Of a stretch of DNA of 64,000 nucleotides, positions 16,485 through 26,114 are shown one piece after another; within the stretch, counting starts at the first letter, position 1, and every line of letters begins with the position of its first letter. This stretch comes from CAWEQW01 sp963811365. Lineage in GTDB: Bacteria; Actinomycetota; Actinomycetes; Propionibacteriales; Nocardioidaceae. The position numbers were made by a program, and so were the translations under genes. Where the stretch lies: NCBI GenBank assembly GCA_963811365.1, contig CAWEQW010000010.1:124001-188000 (forward strand), written 5' to 3'. The notes under the pieces are model-generated. The model did not search any database and was not told the DNA's origin. It saw only the letters and a program-made list of their open reading frames with translations.

Positions 16485-18490
16485 CGGCGCACCACCTGCG
16501 CCGGGATCCGGGGCACCGGGACCCGCCCGCGCACCGTGGTGCCGCGCCCGGGAGCGGACTCGAGGAGCACCTCGCCGCCCAGCGGCAGCAGCCGCTCGCG
16601 GAGGTTTCCCAGACCCGTGCCCCCGCCGCCACTGAGGGCGTCGAAACCCCGCCCGTCGTCGCGGACCTCGAACAGCAGCTCGTCCCCCGCGGGCCGCACC
16701 GAGACCCCGATCGTGTGCGCGCCGGCGTGCTTCGCCGCGTTCTGCACCGCCTCGAGGCAGCAGAAGTACACCGCACGCTGCACCTCCGGGGCGTCGAGCC
16801 CGTCGACCGCCACGTCGACCAGGACCTCCGGTCCGATGCCGCGCGGGGACGCCGTCGCCTGTGCGAGCGCGACCCCGAGCCCGGCCTCCGCGAGCGCCTC
16901 CGGCGCCCCTCCGGAGGCCAGCCGGGCGATGGTCTCCTGCGTGGAGCGCAGCACCGCTCGTACGTCGCCGCTGCTGACGTGCGGGCCGGCCCGCAGCATC
17001 ACCAGGAAGGCGACCAGCTGCTGCTGCGCGCCGTCGTGGATGTCCCGCTCGAGCCGGCGTCGCGCCCGGTCCTGGGCCAGCACAACCGCCCGTCGCGACC
17101 GGCGCAGCTCGGCGGCCCGCTCGGTCACCTCACGCAGCTCCCGGGCGAGGTCGAGGGTGAGCAGGGCGTTCTGCACCAGCAGTCCGGCCTGGTGGGAGAG
17201 GTCGTCGAGGAGCGCGGACTCGCGCCGGCTCAGCGCCAGCCCGGGAGGCATCGTCACCGCGAGCACCGCCAACGTCGCGCCGGCGTAGGAGACCGGCCAG
17301 CAGGTCGCTGGGGCGAGCGCTGCCCGGTCCGCGACCCGCGTCGGTCCGGAGGGGTCGTCGGGCGCACGGGCGAGCAGCACGAGCCCGTCGGGGGAGTGCA
17401 GCCAGAGCGCCGCGCCGCGGGCCCGGGTGCTTTGCTCGACCACGCGCACCAGCTCGGTCACCTCGTCGACGTCGCCGATGCCTGCGAAACGGTCGACGAG
17501 GGCGCGGACCGCCTCGCGCGGCGTGAGCCGCTGCCCGAACACCAGCAGGTTGGACAGGGTCTGGCAGCGGGCACGCAGTGGCTCGGCCACGCAGGCCACC
17601 ACCAGCAGCGGCAGCACGACCGCCACGTCACGACCGCGCAGGGCGGCGCCGGTGAGACCGAGCACGGCGAGGTACACCACCGCCACGACGAGGCCCAGCA
17701 TCGCGAGCAGCAGGATCCGGCTCGCCAGCAGGTCGATGTCCCACAGCCGCCCGCGGAGGATCGCCACGAAGAGCACCAACGGCACGACCGCGAACACCAC
17801 CGGGAAGGCCGCCTGGACATCGCCGCCGACCCGGGCGCCGGCCACCAGCCAGGCGAGCGACACCGCCAGGGCGGGGAGCAGGGCGACGCGCAGCAGCCGG
17901 GACTGTTCGGCGGCCACCGCGTCGGACGCCCGCCGCAGCTGGGCCGTCTGCGCCACGATCCCGACGATCGGCACCAGGACACCGAAGAACGCGACGAAGA
18001 ACGGCGGGTGTGCGATGAAGCTGCTGCGCCAGCAGACGACGGCGACGGCTGCGGTGACGCCGCCCAGCAGGAGCCGGGTGGCCCGCGGCGACCAGGTGCC
18101 GGGCAGCGGCAGCTCGCCTCCCGGGAAGAGCACGACGGCGAGCAGGTAGGCACACCCCGACACCACGTGGAAGGTGAAGTGCAGGGCCATCACCGGTGGC
18201 GGCTCGCCGAGCACGTGGAAGACGGCATGGCTGGGCTGGTTGAACGTCGCGGCGGTGCCGACGAACGCGAGAGTGAGCAGCCGGGGGACGAGGTCGTCGG
18301 GCCTCTTCACCATGAGCAGGGCGCCCAGGGCGAGGTTCACGAGGCTGAACAGGTAGGCCAGAAGGACCGCCCCGGCGGAGCCGCGGTCGGTGTGCACGGG
18401 GAGGAGCCCGAGCAGCAGCCAGCCCACCAGGCCCAGGACGTAGAGAACGACCACCACGCGGTAGGCCCCCGGCAACAGCCGCTTGACCAT
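16481..18490 (-). CDS. Membrane sensor histidine kinase (HisKA_3 type)
   Basis: The 669-residue protein has about ten to twelve N-terminal membrane helices (1-330), a GAF-like region (about 340-450), the HisKA_3 dimerisation helix with phosphoacceptor His485 in RDIHDGAQQQL, and an HATPase domain with EAVQNAAKHAGA and the G box FEVRDDGRGFD. It is the first gene of a four-gene operon whose members all overlap by 4 bp. The ligand is unknown. It is the only complete kinase of the set. Confidence 0.88.
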   Translation of the reverse strand: MVKRLLPGAYRVVVVLYVLGLVGWLLLGLLPVHTDRGSAGAVLLAYLFSLVNLALGALLMVKRPDDLVPRLLTLAFVGTAATFNQPSHAVFHVLGEPPPVMALHFTFHVVSGCAYLLAVVLFPGGELPLPGTWSPRATRLLLGGVTAAVAVVCWRSSFIAHPPFFVAFFGVLVPIVGIVAQTAQLRRASDAVAAEQSRLLRVALLPALAVSLAWLVAGARVGGDVQAAFPVVFAVVPLVLFVAILRGRLWDIDLLASRILLLAMLGLVVAVVYLAVLGLTGAALRGRDVAVVLPLLVVACVAEPLRARCQTLSNLLVFGQRLTPREAVRALVDRFAGIGDVDEVTELVRVVEQSTRARGAALWLHSPDGLVLLARAPDDPSGPTRVADRAALAPATCWPVSYAGATLAVLAVTMPPGLALSRRESALLDDLSHQAGLLVQNALLTLDLARELREVTERAAELRRSRRAVVLAQDRARRRLERDIHDGAQQQLVAFLVMLRAGPHVSSGDVRAVLRSTQETIARLASGGAPEALAEAGLGVALAQATASPRGIGPEVLVDVAVDGLDAPEVQRAVYFCCLEAVQNAAKHAGAHTIGVSVRPAGDELLFEVRDDGRGFDALSGGGGTGLGNLRERLLPLGGEVLLESAPGRGTTVRGRVPVPRIPAQVVRR

Positions 18491-18531
18491 GGGACGGTTG
18501 TACCGCACAGCCGCCCCGGCGGCTACCGCAC

Positions 18532-19008
18532 TCAGGTGCGGCCGTCCATCTCTTGAGCCTCGTACAGCGCCGGCAGGTCCGCCATCCAGGTCGCGGGCAG
18601 CACGTCGTACCCCGCCAGCCGGGCCGCCTCGAGGACCGCCGGGTCGTCGTCGACGAGCACCACGACCTCGTCGGTCCGGGCGAGGCGGTCCAGCGCCTCG
18701 ACCTTCATCTGCCGTGCCGGCCGGAAGTCGTCGGGCGGGCGCAGCAGCAGCTCGCCGTCGGGCAGGCCGTGCCGGGCGAACCATGCCTGGGTGTCGGCCC
18801 GGCACCACTCGGGCCGACCGGACAGGTACACGACGGCGTACACCCCGGCGAGCGCCACCACGGTCTCGCGCCCCCGGTCCAGCAGCGGGTCGTCGGGCGC
18901 GGCGGCGAAGAACGACCTGAAGTCCTTGGGGCGTCGCTCGACGAAGTGCAGCCGGTGCCGAACGTCGGCGAGCACCCCGTCGATGTCCACGACGGCGACC
19001 TGGGTCAT
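18532..19008 (-). CDS. HAD-family phosphatase, polynucleotide phosphatase-like
   Basis: The 158-residue HAD protein begins VAVVDIDGVLADVRHRL; Asp8 and Asp10 form the DxD motif. VVYLSGRPEWCRADTQAWF gives motif II, and VVLVDDDPAVLEAA gives motif IV. Spacing and sequence resemble the phosphatase half of T4 polynucleotide kinase. Its stop is 41 bp from the HK start, and its own ATG overlaps the sbcC stop by 4 bp, so a role in DNA end processing together with SbcCD is an attractive inference. Confidence 0.78.
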   Translation of the reverse strand: MTQVAVVDIDGVLADVRHRLHFVERRPKDFRSFFAAAPDDPLLDRGRETVVALAGVYAVVYLSGRPEWCRADTQAWFARHGLPDGELLLRPPDDFRPARQMKVEALDRLARTDEVVVLVDDDPAVLEAARLAGYDVLPATWMADLPALYEAQEMDGRT

Positions 19009-21938
19009 GCGGTGAGCGTACGCACCGCGATCGACGAGCCCGCTCGAGCCTTGTCGACGTGGACCTGGGCCGGGATCCGGTTGCGCATCTCGGTGACGTG
19101 GCTGACCAGCCCCACCGTGCGGCCACCAGCCCGCAGGCCGTCGAGCCGGTCCATCACGTCGTCGAGGGTGTCCGCGTCGAGCATCCCGAAGCCCTCGTCG
19201 ATGAACAGCGTCTCGATCTCGGTGCCTCCGGCCTCGTGGGTCACCACGTCGGCCAGGCCGAGGGCGAGGCAGAGCGAGACCACGAACGTCTCACCACCGG
19301 AGAGCGTGGCAGGGTCGCGCACCTCACCGGTCCACTCGTCGAGGACCTCCAGCCCCAGTCCCGCCTGGGAGCCCTTGCGGGCCGCCCGGCCGCTGCGCCG
19401 GAGCAGGTAGCGCTGGTCGCGCATGTGGGCCAGCCGCTCGTTGGCCGCGTCCACCACCTGGTCCAGCCGGGTCGCGAGCACGTAGGCCGACAGCCGCATC
19501 TGGAGCTGGTTGTCCGCCCCCGTGCCGCGCACCAGCTTGGACATCGCCTCGGCCCGCTCGGCGTCCGCACGCAGTGGCGTCCACGTCACCATGGCCTCGC
19601 GCAGCCGCTGCAGCCCGGCAGCGAGCGCGCGGGCCCGTTCCTCGGCGGCGTGCAGGGTCCGCGCCGTGGACCCTGCCTCGGCCTCGGCGTCGGCGAGCAG
19701 CCGTGCAGCGACGGCCGGGTCGCCGCCCTCGGCGGCGAGCTCCTCGTCGTCCGGGGCCGGCTCGTCGAGCACGAGCAGGGCGCGGGTGCGCCGGTCGGCA
19801 CGCTCGTGCACGAACCGGGTGAGCTCCTCGCGGCGGGCCTGCGGCAGCACGGCCGCCCTGGCCCCGGCGACCGAGCCGAACCCCTCGGCCGTCGCGGCCG
19901 CGGCTGCCTGCTCGGCGAGCTCGGCGACCCGCGCCACCGCCTCGTCGTGGGCGACGCTGGCGGCCCGGGCGGCGGTGACCGCGGTCAGCTCCCCGCGGAG
20001 CTCCGCGAGGGTCGAGGTCAAGGGCGAGGAGGCCTGCTCCCCGAGCGCGCTCGCGAGCTCGGCCTCGATGGCGGCGATGGTGGTGCCGGCCGTGGCGACC
20101 GCCTGCTCGGCGGTGGCGACGACCGTGCGAAGGGAGGCGGCGCGGTCTCGGGCTGCGTCCAGCTCGTGCTCCAGCGAGGCGAGCTGCCGCTCGAGTCCCG
20201 GCACCAGGGTGGCGGCCTCGTCGGCGGTTCGCAGCCTCACGCGCAGCGTCTCCACCTCGGCCAGGGCCGCGTCGGCGTCGAGCCCGTCCGCCGTGGTCGT
20301 CCAGGTCGCCAGCGCCTCGTCGGTCGTGAGGGTGCGCCGGGTGGCGGTGGCATGCGCCGCCTGGGCCGCGTCGTACCCGCGGGTCGCCCGGTCCTGGTCG
20401 GCCTCGGTCACCGCGGCAGAGGTGGCTGCGGCGGGCCGTGGGTGGTCGGGGCTTCCGCAGACCTGGCAGGGCTCACCGTCCTCGAGGCGGCCGGCGAGCT
20501 CGGCAGCGATCCCCGCGAGCCGCCGGGCCACGACGTCCTGCATCCGCTGACGCGCGTCCGCCGCGCGGTCGCGGGCGTCCCGCTCCGCGTCGCGCAGCGC
20601 CGCCAGCTCGGCCGTGAGCGTCGGCACCTTCAGTGCGGCGTCGAGGCGCCGTTCGGCGGTGTCGAGCGCGAGCCGCGCGGCCTCGCCGCGTCCGGCAGCG
20701 TCGCGCGCCACGGCCAGCCGGTCGGCGACCGTCTCGCGGAGGCCCGGCAGCTCCTGCTCGCGGGCCCGGGCGCGGGCCAGCTCCTCGGCGGCGGCACCAT
20801 GGCGGCGACGTCCCTCGGCGAGCGCCGTCAGCGCGTCCTCGCGGGCCCGTTCTCGGGGGAGCAGCGCCTGGACCAGGGCGATGTGGTCCCGCAGGTCCAC
20901 GGCGACCTCGTCGAGCTCCGCCGAGGTGGCGTCGGACGCGCGCTCACGGGCTGCCCGCTCGGCGGTCAGCGCGGCCTCGTCGAGCAGCCGCAGCACCGGC
21001 GCGCACCTGGCCGCCCGCTCGAGGTCGGCGAGCACCAGACGCGCCTCCTCCTCGGCGGCCCGATCCTCCTCGAGCGTCTCCAGCGATGCGGCCGCCTGCG
21101 CCCGCCGCGCCTCCCGGGCGGCGCGCCGCTCGCAGGCGGCGTGGTGCTGGCGGGCGGCGGCCACCGTCGCGACGGCGGTGTCGTGGGCGATGTCCGCGGC
21201 GTCGCGCTCGGCACCCGCCGTCTCGAGCAGCGTCTCGGCCCACAGCACGTCGCCGGTCGACTCGGGCGGCTCGACACCGGCGCGGTCGGCGAGCGTGTCG
21301 ACGATCCGCTGCACCTCCGCCTGCCCGACGCCGGCGGCCTCGCGCAGCGACCGGCTGTGGTCGTTGACCCACTCCTCGATGCGCGAGAAGCGGTCGGTCT
21401 TGAACAGCCTCTGCAGGACGTCGTGACGGTCCTGGGAGCTCGCGCGCAGGAACGCCTGGAACTCGCCCTGGGGCAGCATGGCGACCTGCTGGAACTGGGC
21501 GGCGTGCATCCCGAGCAGGTCCGTGAGCAGCAGGCCGACCTCGGCCGCCCGCGCACCGAGGAGCCGCTCGTCGTCGTCAGCGACCTCCAGCAGGGTGACC
21601 GAGGCCTTCTGCTCGGTCGTGCCGGAGCCGCGCTTCTTCGGCCGGCTCCACTCCGGCGACCGGCGTACGACGAAGCGCCGCTCGCGCACGCTGAAGTCGA
21701 GGACGACCTCCGGTCGCGCATCGTCGGCGGCGTGGTGGGACTTCAGCGCCTTGACCCCGCGCGCCCCCGGCACCTGCCCGTAGAGCGCGAAGCAGATGGC
21801 GTCCAGGATGCTCGTCTTGCCGCCGCCCGTGGGACCGGTGAGCAGGAACAGGCCCGCGGCGTTCAGCTCGTCGAAGTCGACCTCCTCCGTGCCGGGGAAG
21901 GGGCCGAACGCGGAGACCCGCAGGTGGTGGAGGCGCAC
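19005..21938 (-). CDS. sbcC: Exonuclease SbcC, SMC-like ATPase
   Basis: The 977-residue protein has a Walker A at 35-43 (GPTGGGKTS), a long Ala/Glu/Arg-rich coiled coil, the zinc hook Cys491-x-x-Cys494 (GEPCQVCGSPDHP), and the C-terminal ABC signature LSGGETFVVSLCLALGLADV with Walker B TLFIDEGFGMLD. With SbcD it forms the Mre11/Rad50-type nuclease that cleaves hairpins and blocked DNA ends. The GTG start lies 1 bp after the sbcD stop. Confidence 0.94.
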   Translation of the reverse strand: MRLHHLRVSAFGPFPGTEEVDFDELNAAGLFLLTGPTGGGKTSILDAICFALYGQVPGARGVKALKSHHAADDARPEVVLDFSVRERRFVVRRSPEWSRPKKRGSGTTEQKASVTLLEVADDDERLLGARAAEVGLLLTDLLGMHAAQFQQVAMLPQGEFQAFLRASSQDRHDVLQRLFKTDRFSRIEEWVNDHSRSLREAAGVGQAEVQRIVDTLADRAGVEPPESTGDVLWAETLLETAGAERDAADIAHDTAVATVAAARQHHAACERRAAREARRAQAAASLETLEEDRAAEEEARLVLADLERAARCAPVLRLLDEAALTAERAARERASDATSAELDEVAVDLRDHIALVQALLPRERAREDALTALAEGRRRHGAAAEELARARAREQELPGLRETVADRLAVARDAAGRGEAARLALDTAERRLDAALKVPTLTAELAALRDAERDARDRAADARQRMQDVVARRLAGIAAELAGRLEDGEPCQVCGSPDHPRPAAATSAAVTEADQDRATRGYDAAQAAHATATRRTLTTDEALATWTTTADGLDADAALAEVETLRVRLRTADEAATLVPGLERQLASLEHELDAARDRAASLRTVVATAEQAVATAGTTIAAIEAELASALGEQASSPLTSTLAELRGELTAVTAARAASVAHDEAVARVAELAEQAAAAATAEGFGSVAGARAAVLPQARREELTRFVHERADRRTRALLVLDEPAPDDEELAAEGGDPAVAARLLADAEAEAGSTARTLHAAEERARALAAGLQRLREAMVTWTPLRADAERAEAMSKLVRGTGADNQLQMRLSAYVLATRLDQVVDAANERLAHMRDQRYLLRRSGRAARKGSQAGLGLEVLDEWTGEVRDPATLSGGETFVVSLCLALGLADVVTHEAGGTEIETLFIDEGFGMLDADTLDDVMDRLDGLRAGGRTVGLVSHVTEMRNRIPAQVHVDKARAGSSIAVRTLTA

Positions 21939-21939
21939 G

Positions 21940-23139
21940 TCAGCCCACCCGGCCCGGCAGCAGCTCGGCGACCGGAGCGTCGGCGTCGTCGTGCACCCGG
22001 CACGCGTCGCAGGCGAGCTGGAGGAGCAGCGCCTCCTCCGTGGTGGCCTCGAGCTCGCGCACCTCGGCGACGAAGCCGAGCGCCACGTCGACGTCGCTGC
22101 GGCCGTCGACCCGCGGCAGCAGCGGCCGGGGCGAGCGCGCCCGGCCCTCCGGCTCGAAGGCGAGCATCAGCGTGTGCGGGAAGCGGTCCCGAAGCCGTTC
22201 CATGGCGTGCAGAGGTCGGCGGAGGTCGGTCAGCGTGACGTGCAGCCAGCAGTCCTCAGCCGCAGCGTGCTCCACGTCGTGGAGCAGATCCTCGAGGGTG
22301 CCGCGCAGTGACGCCAGCCGGCGCGGCACCGGAGCAGCGACGAACTCGGCGCGCTCGAACCCGTCGCGGCCGAGCTCCACGAGCCAGGAGCCCTTGGTGT
22401 GGGCACCTTCCGAGAAGGAGTAGGCCAGCGGGGAACCGCTGTAGCGGACGGTCTCGGTGAGCGTCTGCCGTCCGTGGAGGTGGCCCAGCGCGGCGTAGTC
22501 GACGCCGCTGAACAGCCGGGTCGGGGCGATCTGCAGCCCGCCCACGGAGATGTCCCGCTCGCTGTCGCTGGCCATCCGCGGGGCTGCCTCGGCGTCGCCG
22601 GCCACGAAGGCGTGCGCCATCACCACCGTACGGACGCCGGACCGGGTGGCGCGGTCGGCGTCGACGCGGCTCATCGCCGCGGTCAGCGCCGCCTCGTGGC
22701 TGCGCGCCGGAAGCTCCCAGGCCGCGCGCACCGCGTCCGGCTCGAGGTAGGGCAGCCCGTAGACGGCGACCGGGCCGTGTGCGTCCTCGAGCAGCACCGG
22801 CGCCGCGACGTCCTGCCACCGGGTCCGGAGGTGCACGCCGGCGGCGTCGGCCAGGCGGGCGTTGAACCCGAGCCGGACCGGGGAGTCGTGGTTGCCGCTG
22901 GTGACCACCACGGTCGCCCGCGAGGCGGCGAGCCGAGCGAAGGCGTCGTTGGCCAGCTCGACGGCGTCGACGGGCGGGAGCGCCCGGTCGTAGACGTCTC
23001 CGGAGACCACCACCAGGTCGACGCGCTCCGCCTCGACGGTCTCGAGCAGGTGGTCGACGAACGCCGCCTGGGCACCGAGCATCCCGACCTGGTGGAACGA
23101 CCGTCCCAGGTGCCAGTCGGAGGTGTGGAGGATGCGCAC
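21940..23139 (-). CDS. sbcD: Exonuclease SbcD, Mre11-like phosphoesterase
   Basis: The 399-residue metallophosphoesterase shows all nuclease motifs in order: HTSDWHLGRS (4-13), VVSGDVYD, VTSGNHDS, MAHAF and GHLHGRQ. It is the nuclease subunit for SbcC, encoded immediately downstream. The GTG start at 23139 is chosen because it places MRILHTSDWHLG at the N-terminus as in the family. Confidence 0.94.
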   Translation of the reverse strand: MRILHTSDWHLGRSFHQVGMLGAQAAFVDHLLETVEAERVDLVVVSGDVYDRALPPVDAVELANDAFARLAASRATVVVTSGNHDSPVRLGFNARLADAAGVHLRTRWQDVAAPVLLEDAHGPVAVYGLPYLEPDAVRAAWELPARSHEAALTAAMSRVDADRATRSGVRTVVMAHAFVAGDAEAAPRMASDSERDISVGGLQIAPTRLFSGVDYAALGHLHGRQTLTETVRYSGSPLAYSFSEGAHTKGSWLVELGRDGFERAEFVAAPVPRRLASLRGTLEDLLHDVEHAAAEDCWLHVTLTDLRRPLHAMERLRDRFPHTLMLAFEPEGRARSPRPLLPRVDGRSDVDVALGFVAEVRELEATTEEALLLQLACDACRVHDDADAPVAELLPGRVG

Positions 23140-23177
23140 GCCACGACGGTAGGCGCGGCCACCGACAAGTCCGCGGA

Positions 23178-24038
23178 TCACACGCCGACGCGCTCGGCCT
23201 CCGAGTAGACGACGAACCGTCCGCGCCCCAGGAACCCGACCGTGGCGAGGCCGGCCCGGCCGGCGAGCTGCACCGCGAGACTGGTGGGCGCGCCGACCGC
23301 GGCGAGCACCCCGACCCCGGCCGCCACGGCCTTCTGGACGATCTCGAAGCCGATCCGCCCGCTCACGCAGAGCACCGGCAGCGCCGGTGAGCCACCTGCC
23401 AGGACCCGCGCGCCGACCACCTTGTCCACGGCGTTGTGCCGGCCCACGTCCTCTCGCACGACGACGGGCGTGCCGTGCTCGTCGAAGAGCCCGGCAGCGT
23501 GCAGCCCGCCCGTGCTGTCGAACACCCGCTGCTGCTCGCGCATCAGGGCGGGCAGCGCGAGGAGCAGGTCCCCGGGCACGCACAGCCCCTCCCAGCCGGA
23601 CGTGCGACGGACGTCGCAGACGTGCAGCACGTCGTCGATGCTCTGGGTCCCGCACACCCCGCACGCCGAGGTCGCGCCGCCCGGGCCGGCGTACCTGGCC
23701 GTCGGCTCGCGCGGCGGCGTGGAGGTGAGCTCGACGGTCACCACGTTGTACTGCTGCTCGGCGCTCAGCGTCCGGTCGGTGCAGTACGCCACCGTGTGCA
23801 GGAGGGAGCCGTCGCCGAGCAGCCCCTCGGCGTGCAGGAAGCCGGCCGCCAGCTCGAAGTCGTGGCCCGGGGTGCGCATCGTCACCGCTACCCGCTGCGC
23901 GGAGGCGCCGGGCCAGGCCAGCCGGATCTCGAGCGGCTCCTCGGTGGCGAGCCGGTCCTCACGGGCCCGGTCGCCCTGCGTGTCGTGCTCGCGGACCCGC
24001 ACGCGGGTGGACGGTCCGGGGCGTCGGTGGGGCGTCAC
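23178..24038 (-). CDS. fdhD: Sulfurtransferase FdhD
   Basis: The 286-residue protein has the catalytic Cys126-x-x-Cys129 (SACGVCGTQS), the GRHNAVDKVVGA motif and VSGRIGFEIVQKA. FdhD moves sulfur from a desulfurase to the Mo/W-bisPGD cofactor of formate dehydrogenases. No formate dehydrogenase gene is in the window, so the client enzyme is encoded elsewhere. The gene is transcribed divergently from the PAP2 gene. Confidence 0.93.
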   Translation of the reverse strand: MTPHRRPGPSTRVRVREHDTQGDRAREDRLATEEPLEIRLAWPGASAQRVAVTMRTPGHDFELAAGFLHAEGLLGDGSLLHTVAYCTDRTLSAEQQYNVVTVELTSTPPREPTARYAGPGGATSACGVCGTQSIDDVLHVCDVRRTSGWEGLCVPGDLLLALPALMREQQRVFDSTGGLHAAGLFDEHGTPVVVREDVGRHNAVDKVVGARVLAGGSPALPVLCVSGRIGFEIVQKAVAAGVGVLAAVGAPTSLAVQLAGRAGLATVGFLGRGRFVVYSEAERVGV

Positions 24039-24082
24039 GCCGCCAGCCTATATTTGGGGCGAGACGGGACGGGGCGAGCCGC

Positions 24083-24847
24083 ATGACAAGGAGGTCGCGG
24101 GTGCGCTGGCGACGTGAGCCGAACGCCCCGGACGACGGCTGGAGCTCGGAGGTGTCCTCGGGGTTCGCATTGGCCGGCTTCCTGTTCCTGGTGTTCATCG
24201 GGTTCACCGTGCTCGCGATGACCCGGCTCGCCTCGATCGACACCTACTTCAACTCCTCCGGTACGCCGCAGGCGCTGCGTCCGGTCCTGCACATCCTGGA
24301 CCGCGTCGGCCAGCGAGCCGTCTGCGTGCCGGTCCTGCTCGTCGTGGCCTGGGTGTGCCGCCGACGCCAGCGGTCGTGGCGACCGCTCGTGGTGGCCGTG
24401 CTCTCGGTGCTGGCCCTGAACTTCGTCGTCGGCGTCCTCAAGCTGAGCTTCGGGCGAGAGGAGCCCGTCACCGGCAACCCGTCGTTCTTCCAGGGCGGGC
24501 TGGCCTATCCGTCCGGGCACAGCTCGAACATCGTGCTCGTGTACGGGCTGACGGTGTACCTGCTCAGCGCGTACCACGTCATCGGCCCGCGGCTGCACGC
24601 CCTGCTCTGGAGCCTCGTGGCGCTGCTGGCGCTCACGATGGTGGTGACCTCCCTGACGTTGCACTGGCACTGGTTCGCCGACCTCATCGCCGGCCTGATC
24701 ATCGGCAGCGTCGTGCTGCAGCTCACGATCACCGTCGACGCGGTGGCCCCGGACATCGACCTGAGCCGCGGGTGGTGGCGAGGGCTGACCACCTGGCTCG
24801 CGGCCATGCGCGCGGCCCTGCTGGGCCGCCACGACCGGGTGGCGTGA
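24083..24847 (+). CDS. PAP2-family membrane phosphatase
   Basis: The 254-residue protein has about five to six membrane helices and the three PAP2 motifs: KLSFGREEP, YPSGHSS and LHWHWFADLIAG. Members dephosphorylate lipid phosphates such as undecaprenyl pyrophosphate or phosphatidate; the substrate here is open. ATG 24083 is 44 bp from the divergent fdhD start. The stop overlaps the next gene's GTG. Confidence 0.87.
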   Translation: MTRRSRVRWRREPNAPDDGWSSEVSSGFALAGFLFLVFIGFTVLAMTRLASIDTYFNSSGTPQALRPVLHILDRVGQRAVCVPVLLVVAWVCRRRQRSWRPLVVAVLSVLALNFVVGVLKLSFGREEPVTGNPSFFQGGLAYPSGHSSNIVLVYGLTVYLLSAYHVIGPRLHALLWSLVALLALTMVVTSLTLHWHWFADLIAGLIIGSVVLQLTITVDAVAPDIDLSRGWWRGLTTWLAAMRAALLGRHDRVA

Positions 24848-25452
24848 GCGGGGAACCGACGTCCCGTGCGCTGCGTCCGACCGGCATGCGCACCGTCCTG
24901 ATCGCCGTCCTGATCGCCGTGCTGCTCGCCCTGACCGGGTGCGCGGCCGAGTCCGGTCGAGCGCCGGACCCCACCGCGCCCGACGGTCCTCCGACCACCA
25001 CGCGCTCGGACCTGCTCCCGTCCTCGATGTTCCTGGTGGCACTCACCGACGGCAGGATACTGGCGGTCTACCGCGGCAGGGCGCACCCTCGCGGCGGCTA
25101 CCCGTTGCACGTGTTCACACGCGACGGGGAAGGCCGGGTCGTCGAGGTCAGGTACGGCGGCCGGCCGCTGCTGCCGTTCGTCGCGACCGACACCGTGGCG
25201 GCCGCGATGACGGCGACCTGCGCGCGCGACGGCGAGGTGGCGGTCACCACCGCGACGGTGCACGAGCCGCCGGGCATCATCCTCGCCTGGGACGTGACCA
25301 GGACGACGTACCGCCTGCACGGGGCCCGTGCCGAGAAGGTGGCGACCACCTCGGTCGGGCGGAGCGTCGCCGACCCGGTGCTGCGCAGACGGATGCCTGC
25401 CCTGTTCCACCCGGGCGAGATCTTCGCGGACTGCCGGACCGGCGTGCAGTGA
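24844..25452 (+). CDS. Putative lipoprotein, 202 aa
   Basis: GTG 24844 overlaps the PAP2 stop; an ATG at 24886 would also work. A hydrophobic stretch (TVLIAVLIAVLLALTGC) ends in the lipobox LTGC, followed by AAESGRAPDP, so a lipid-anchored exported protein is likely. The remainder is soluble (LVALTDGRILAVYRGRAHPR and following) with no recognised family. Co-translation with the PAP2 gene is suggested by the overlap. Confidence 0.72.
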   Translation: MSGEPTSRALRPTGMRTVLIAVLIAVLLALTGCAAESGRAPDPTAPDGPPTTTRSDLLPSSMFLVALTDGRILAVYRGRAHPRGGYPLHVFTRDGEGRVVEVRYGGRPLLPFVATDTVAAAMTATCARDGEVAVTTATVHEPPGIILAWDVTRTTYRLHGARAEKVATTSVGRSVADPVLRRRMPALFHPGEIFADCRTGVQ

Positions 25453-25478
25453 CCGCGCCTGGCTGCCTTCAGGCGCGG
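25453..25478. terminator. Hairpin terminator between convergent genes
   Basis: CCGCGCCT (25453-25460) and AGGCGCGG (25471-25478) form a perfect 8-bp stem directly after the lipoprotein stop and over the flavin reductase stop, serving both directions. Confidence 0.65.
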
Positions 25479-26071
25479 ATGTCCTCCGGCCTGGCGGGCC
25501 GGGGAATGGAGACGACCTCGGAGTGCAGCGCCCACTCCTCCTTGCCGAGCCGGGCCAGCGGGTCGAGCAGCGTGAACTCCGGATGGCCGTCGACGAGCAC
25601 CTCCTCGGCGACCGAGACCAGCAGCACGTCACCGAGCACCATCGTGGAGTCACCGAGCTCGGTGGTGCTGTGCAGCGTGCACTCGATCGCCACGGGCGAC
25701 CCGGCCACCCGCGGTGGCGCGACCCGCACGGACGGCTCCAGCTCGATCCCGAGCGCGGTGGGCTCGCTCTGCTCCGGCGCGAACCGCGCGGCCGAGTTGT
25801 TCACCGCCTCGATCATCGGGGCGTAGGCCAGGTTGACCACGAGCTCACCGGTCTCCCGGACGTTGCGCAGGGTGTCCTTCCTGCCGACCGAGGAGAACAT
25901 CAGGATCGGCGGTCTGGCGCAGGCGACGGTGTAGAAGGAGTGCGGCGCGAGGTTGACCACCCCCGCGGCGGAGACCGTGCTGACCCAGGCGATCGGTCGC
26001 GGCACCACCACCGACGTCATCAGCCTGTAGACGTTGACGTCCGGGTCCTCGGCGGCGAAGTCCGTGCGCAT
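25469..26071 (-). CDS. Flavin reductase-like / FMN-binding protein
   Basis: The 200-residue protein fits the flavin reductase-like split-barrel family: MTSVVVPRPIAWVST near the N-terminus, NLAPHSFYTVACARPPILMFSSV, then DTLRNVRETGELVVNLA and SPVAIECTLH. These enzymes reduce or bind FMN for partner monooxygenases, but no partner lies nearby. It is divergent from the osmC-like gene. Confidence 0.82.
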   Translation of the reverse strand: MRTDFAAEDPDVNVYRLMTSVVVPRPIAWVSTVSAAGVVNLAPHSFYTVACARPPILMFSSVGRKDTLRNVRETGELVVNLAYAPMIEAVNNSAARFAPEQSEPTALGIELEPSVRVAPPRVAGSPVAIECTLHSTTELGDSTMVLGDVLLVSVAEEVLVDGHPEFTLLDPLARLGKEEWALHSEVVSIPRPARPEDIRA

Positions 26072-26114
26072 GCCGACGATCGTAGGTGTCCCCTCCGAGC
26101 CCTAGAGTGCGGGG

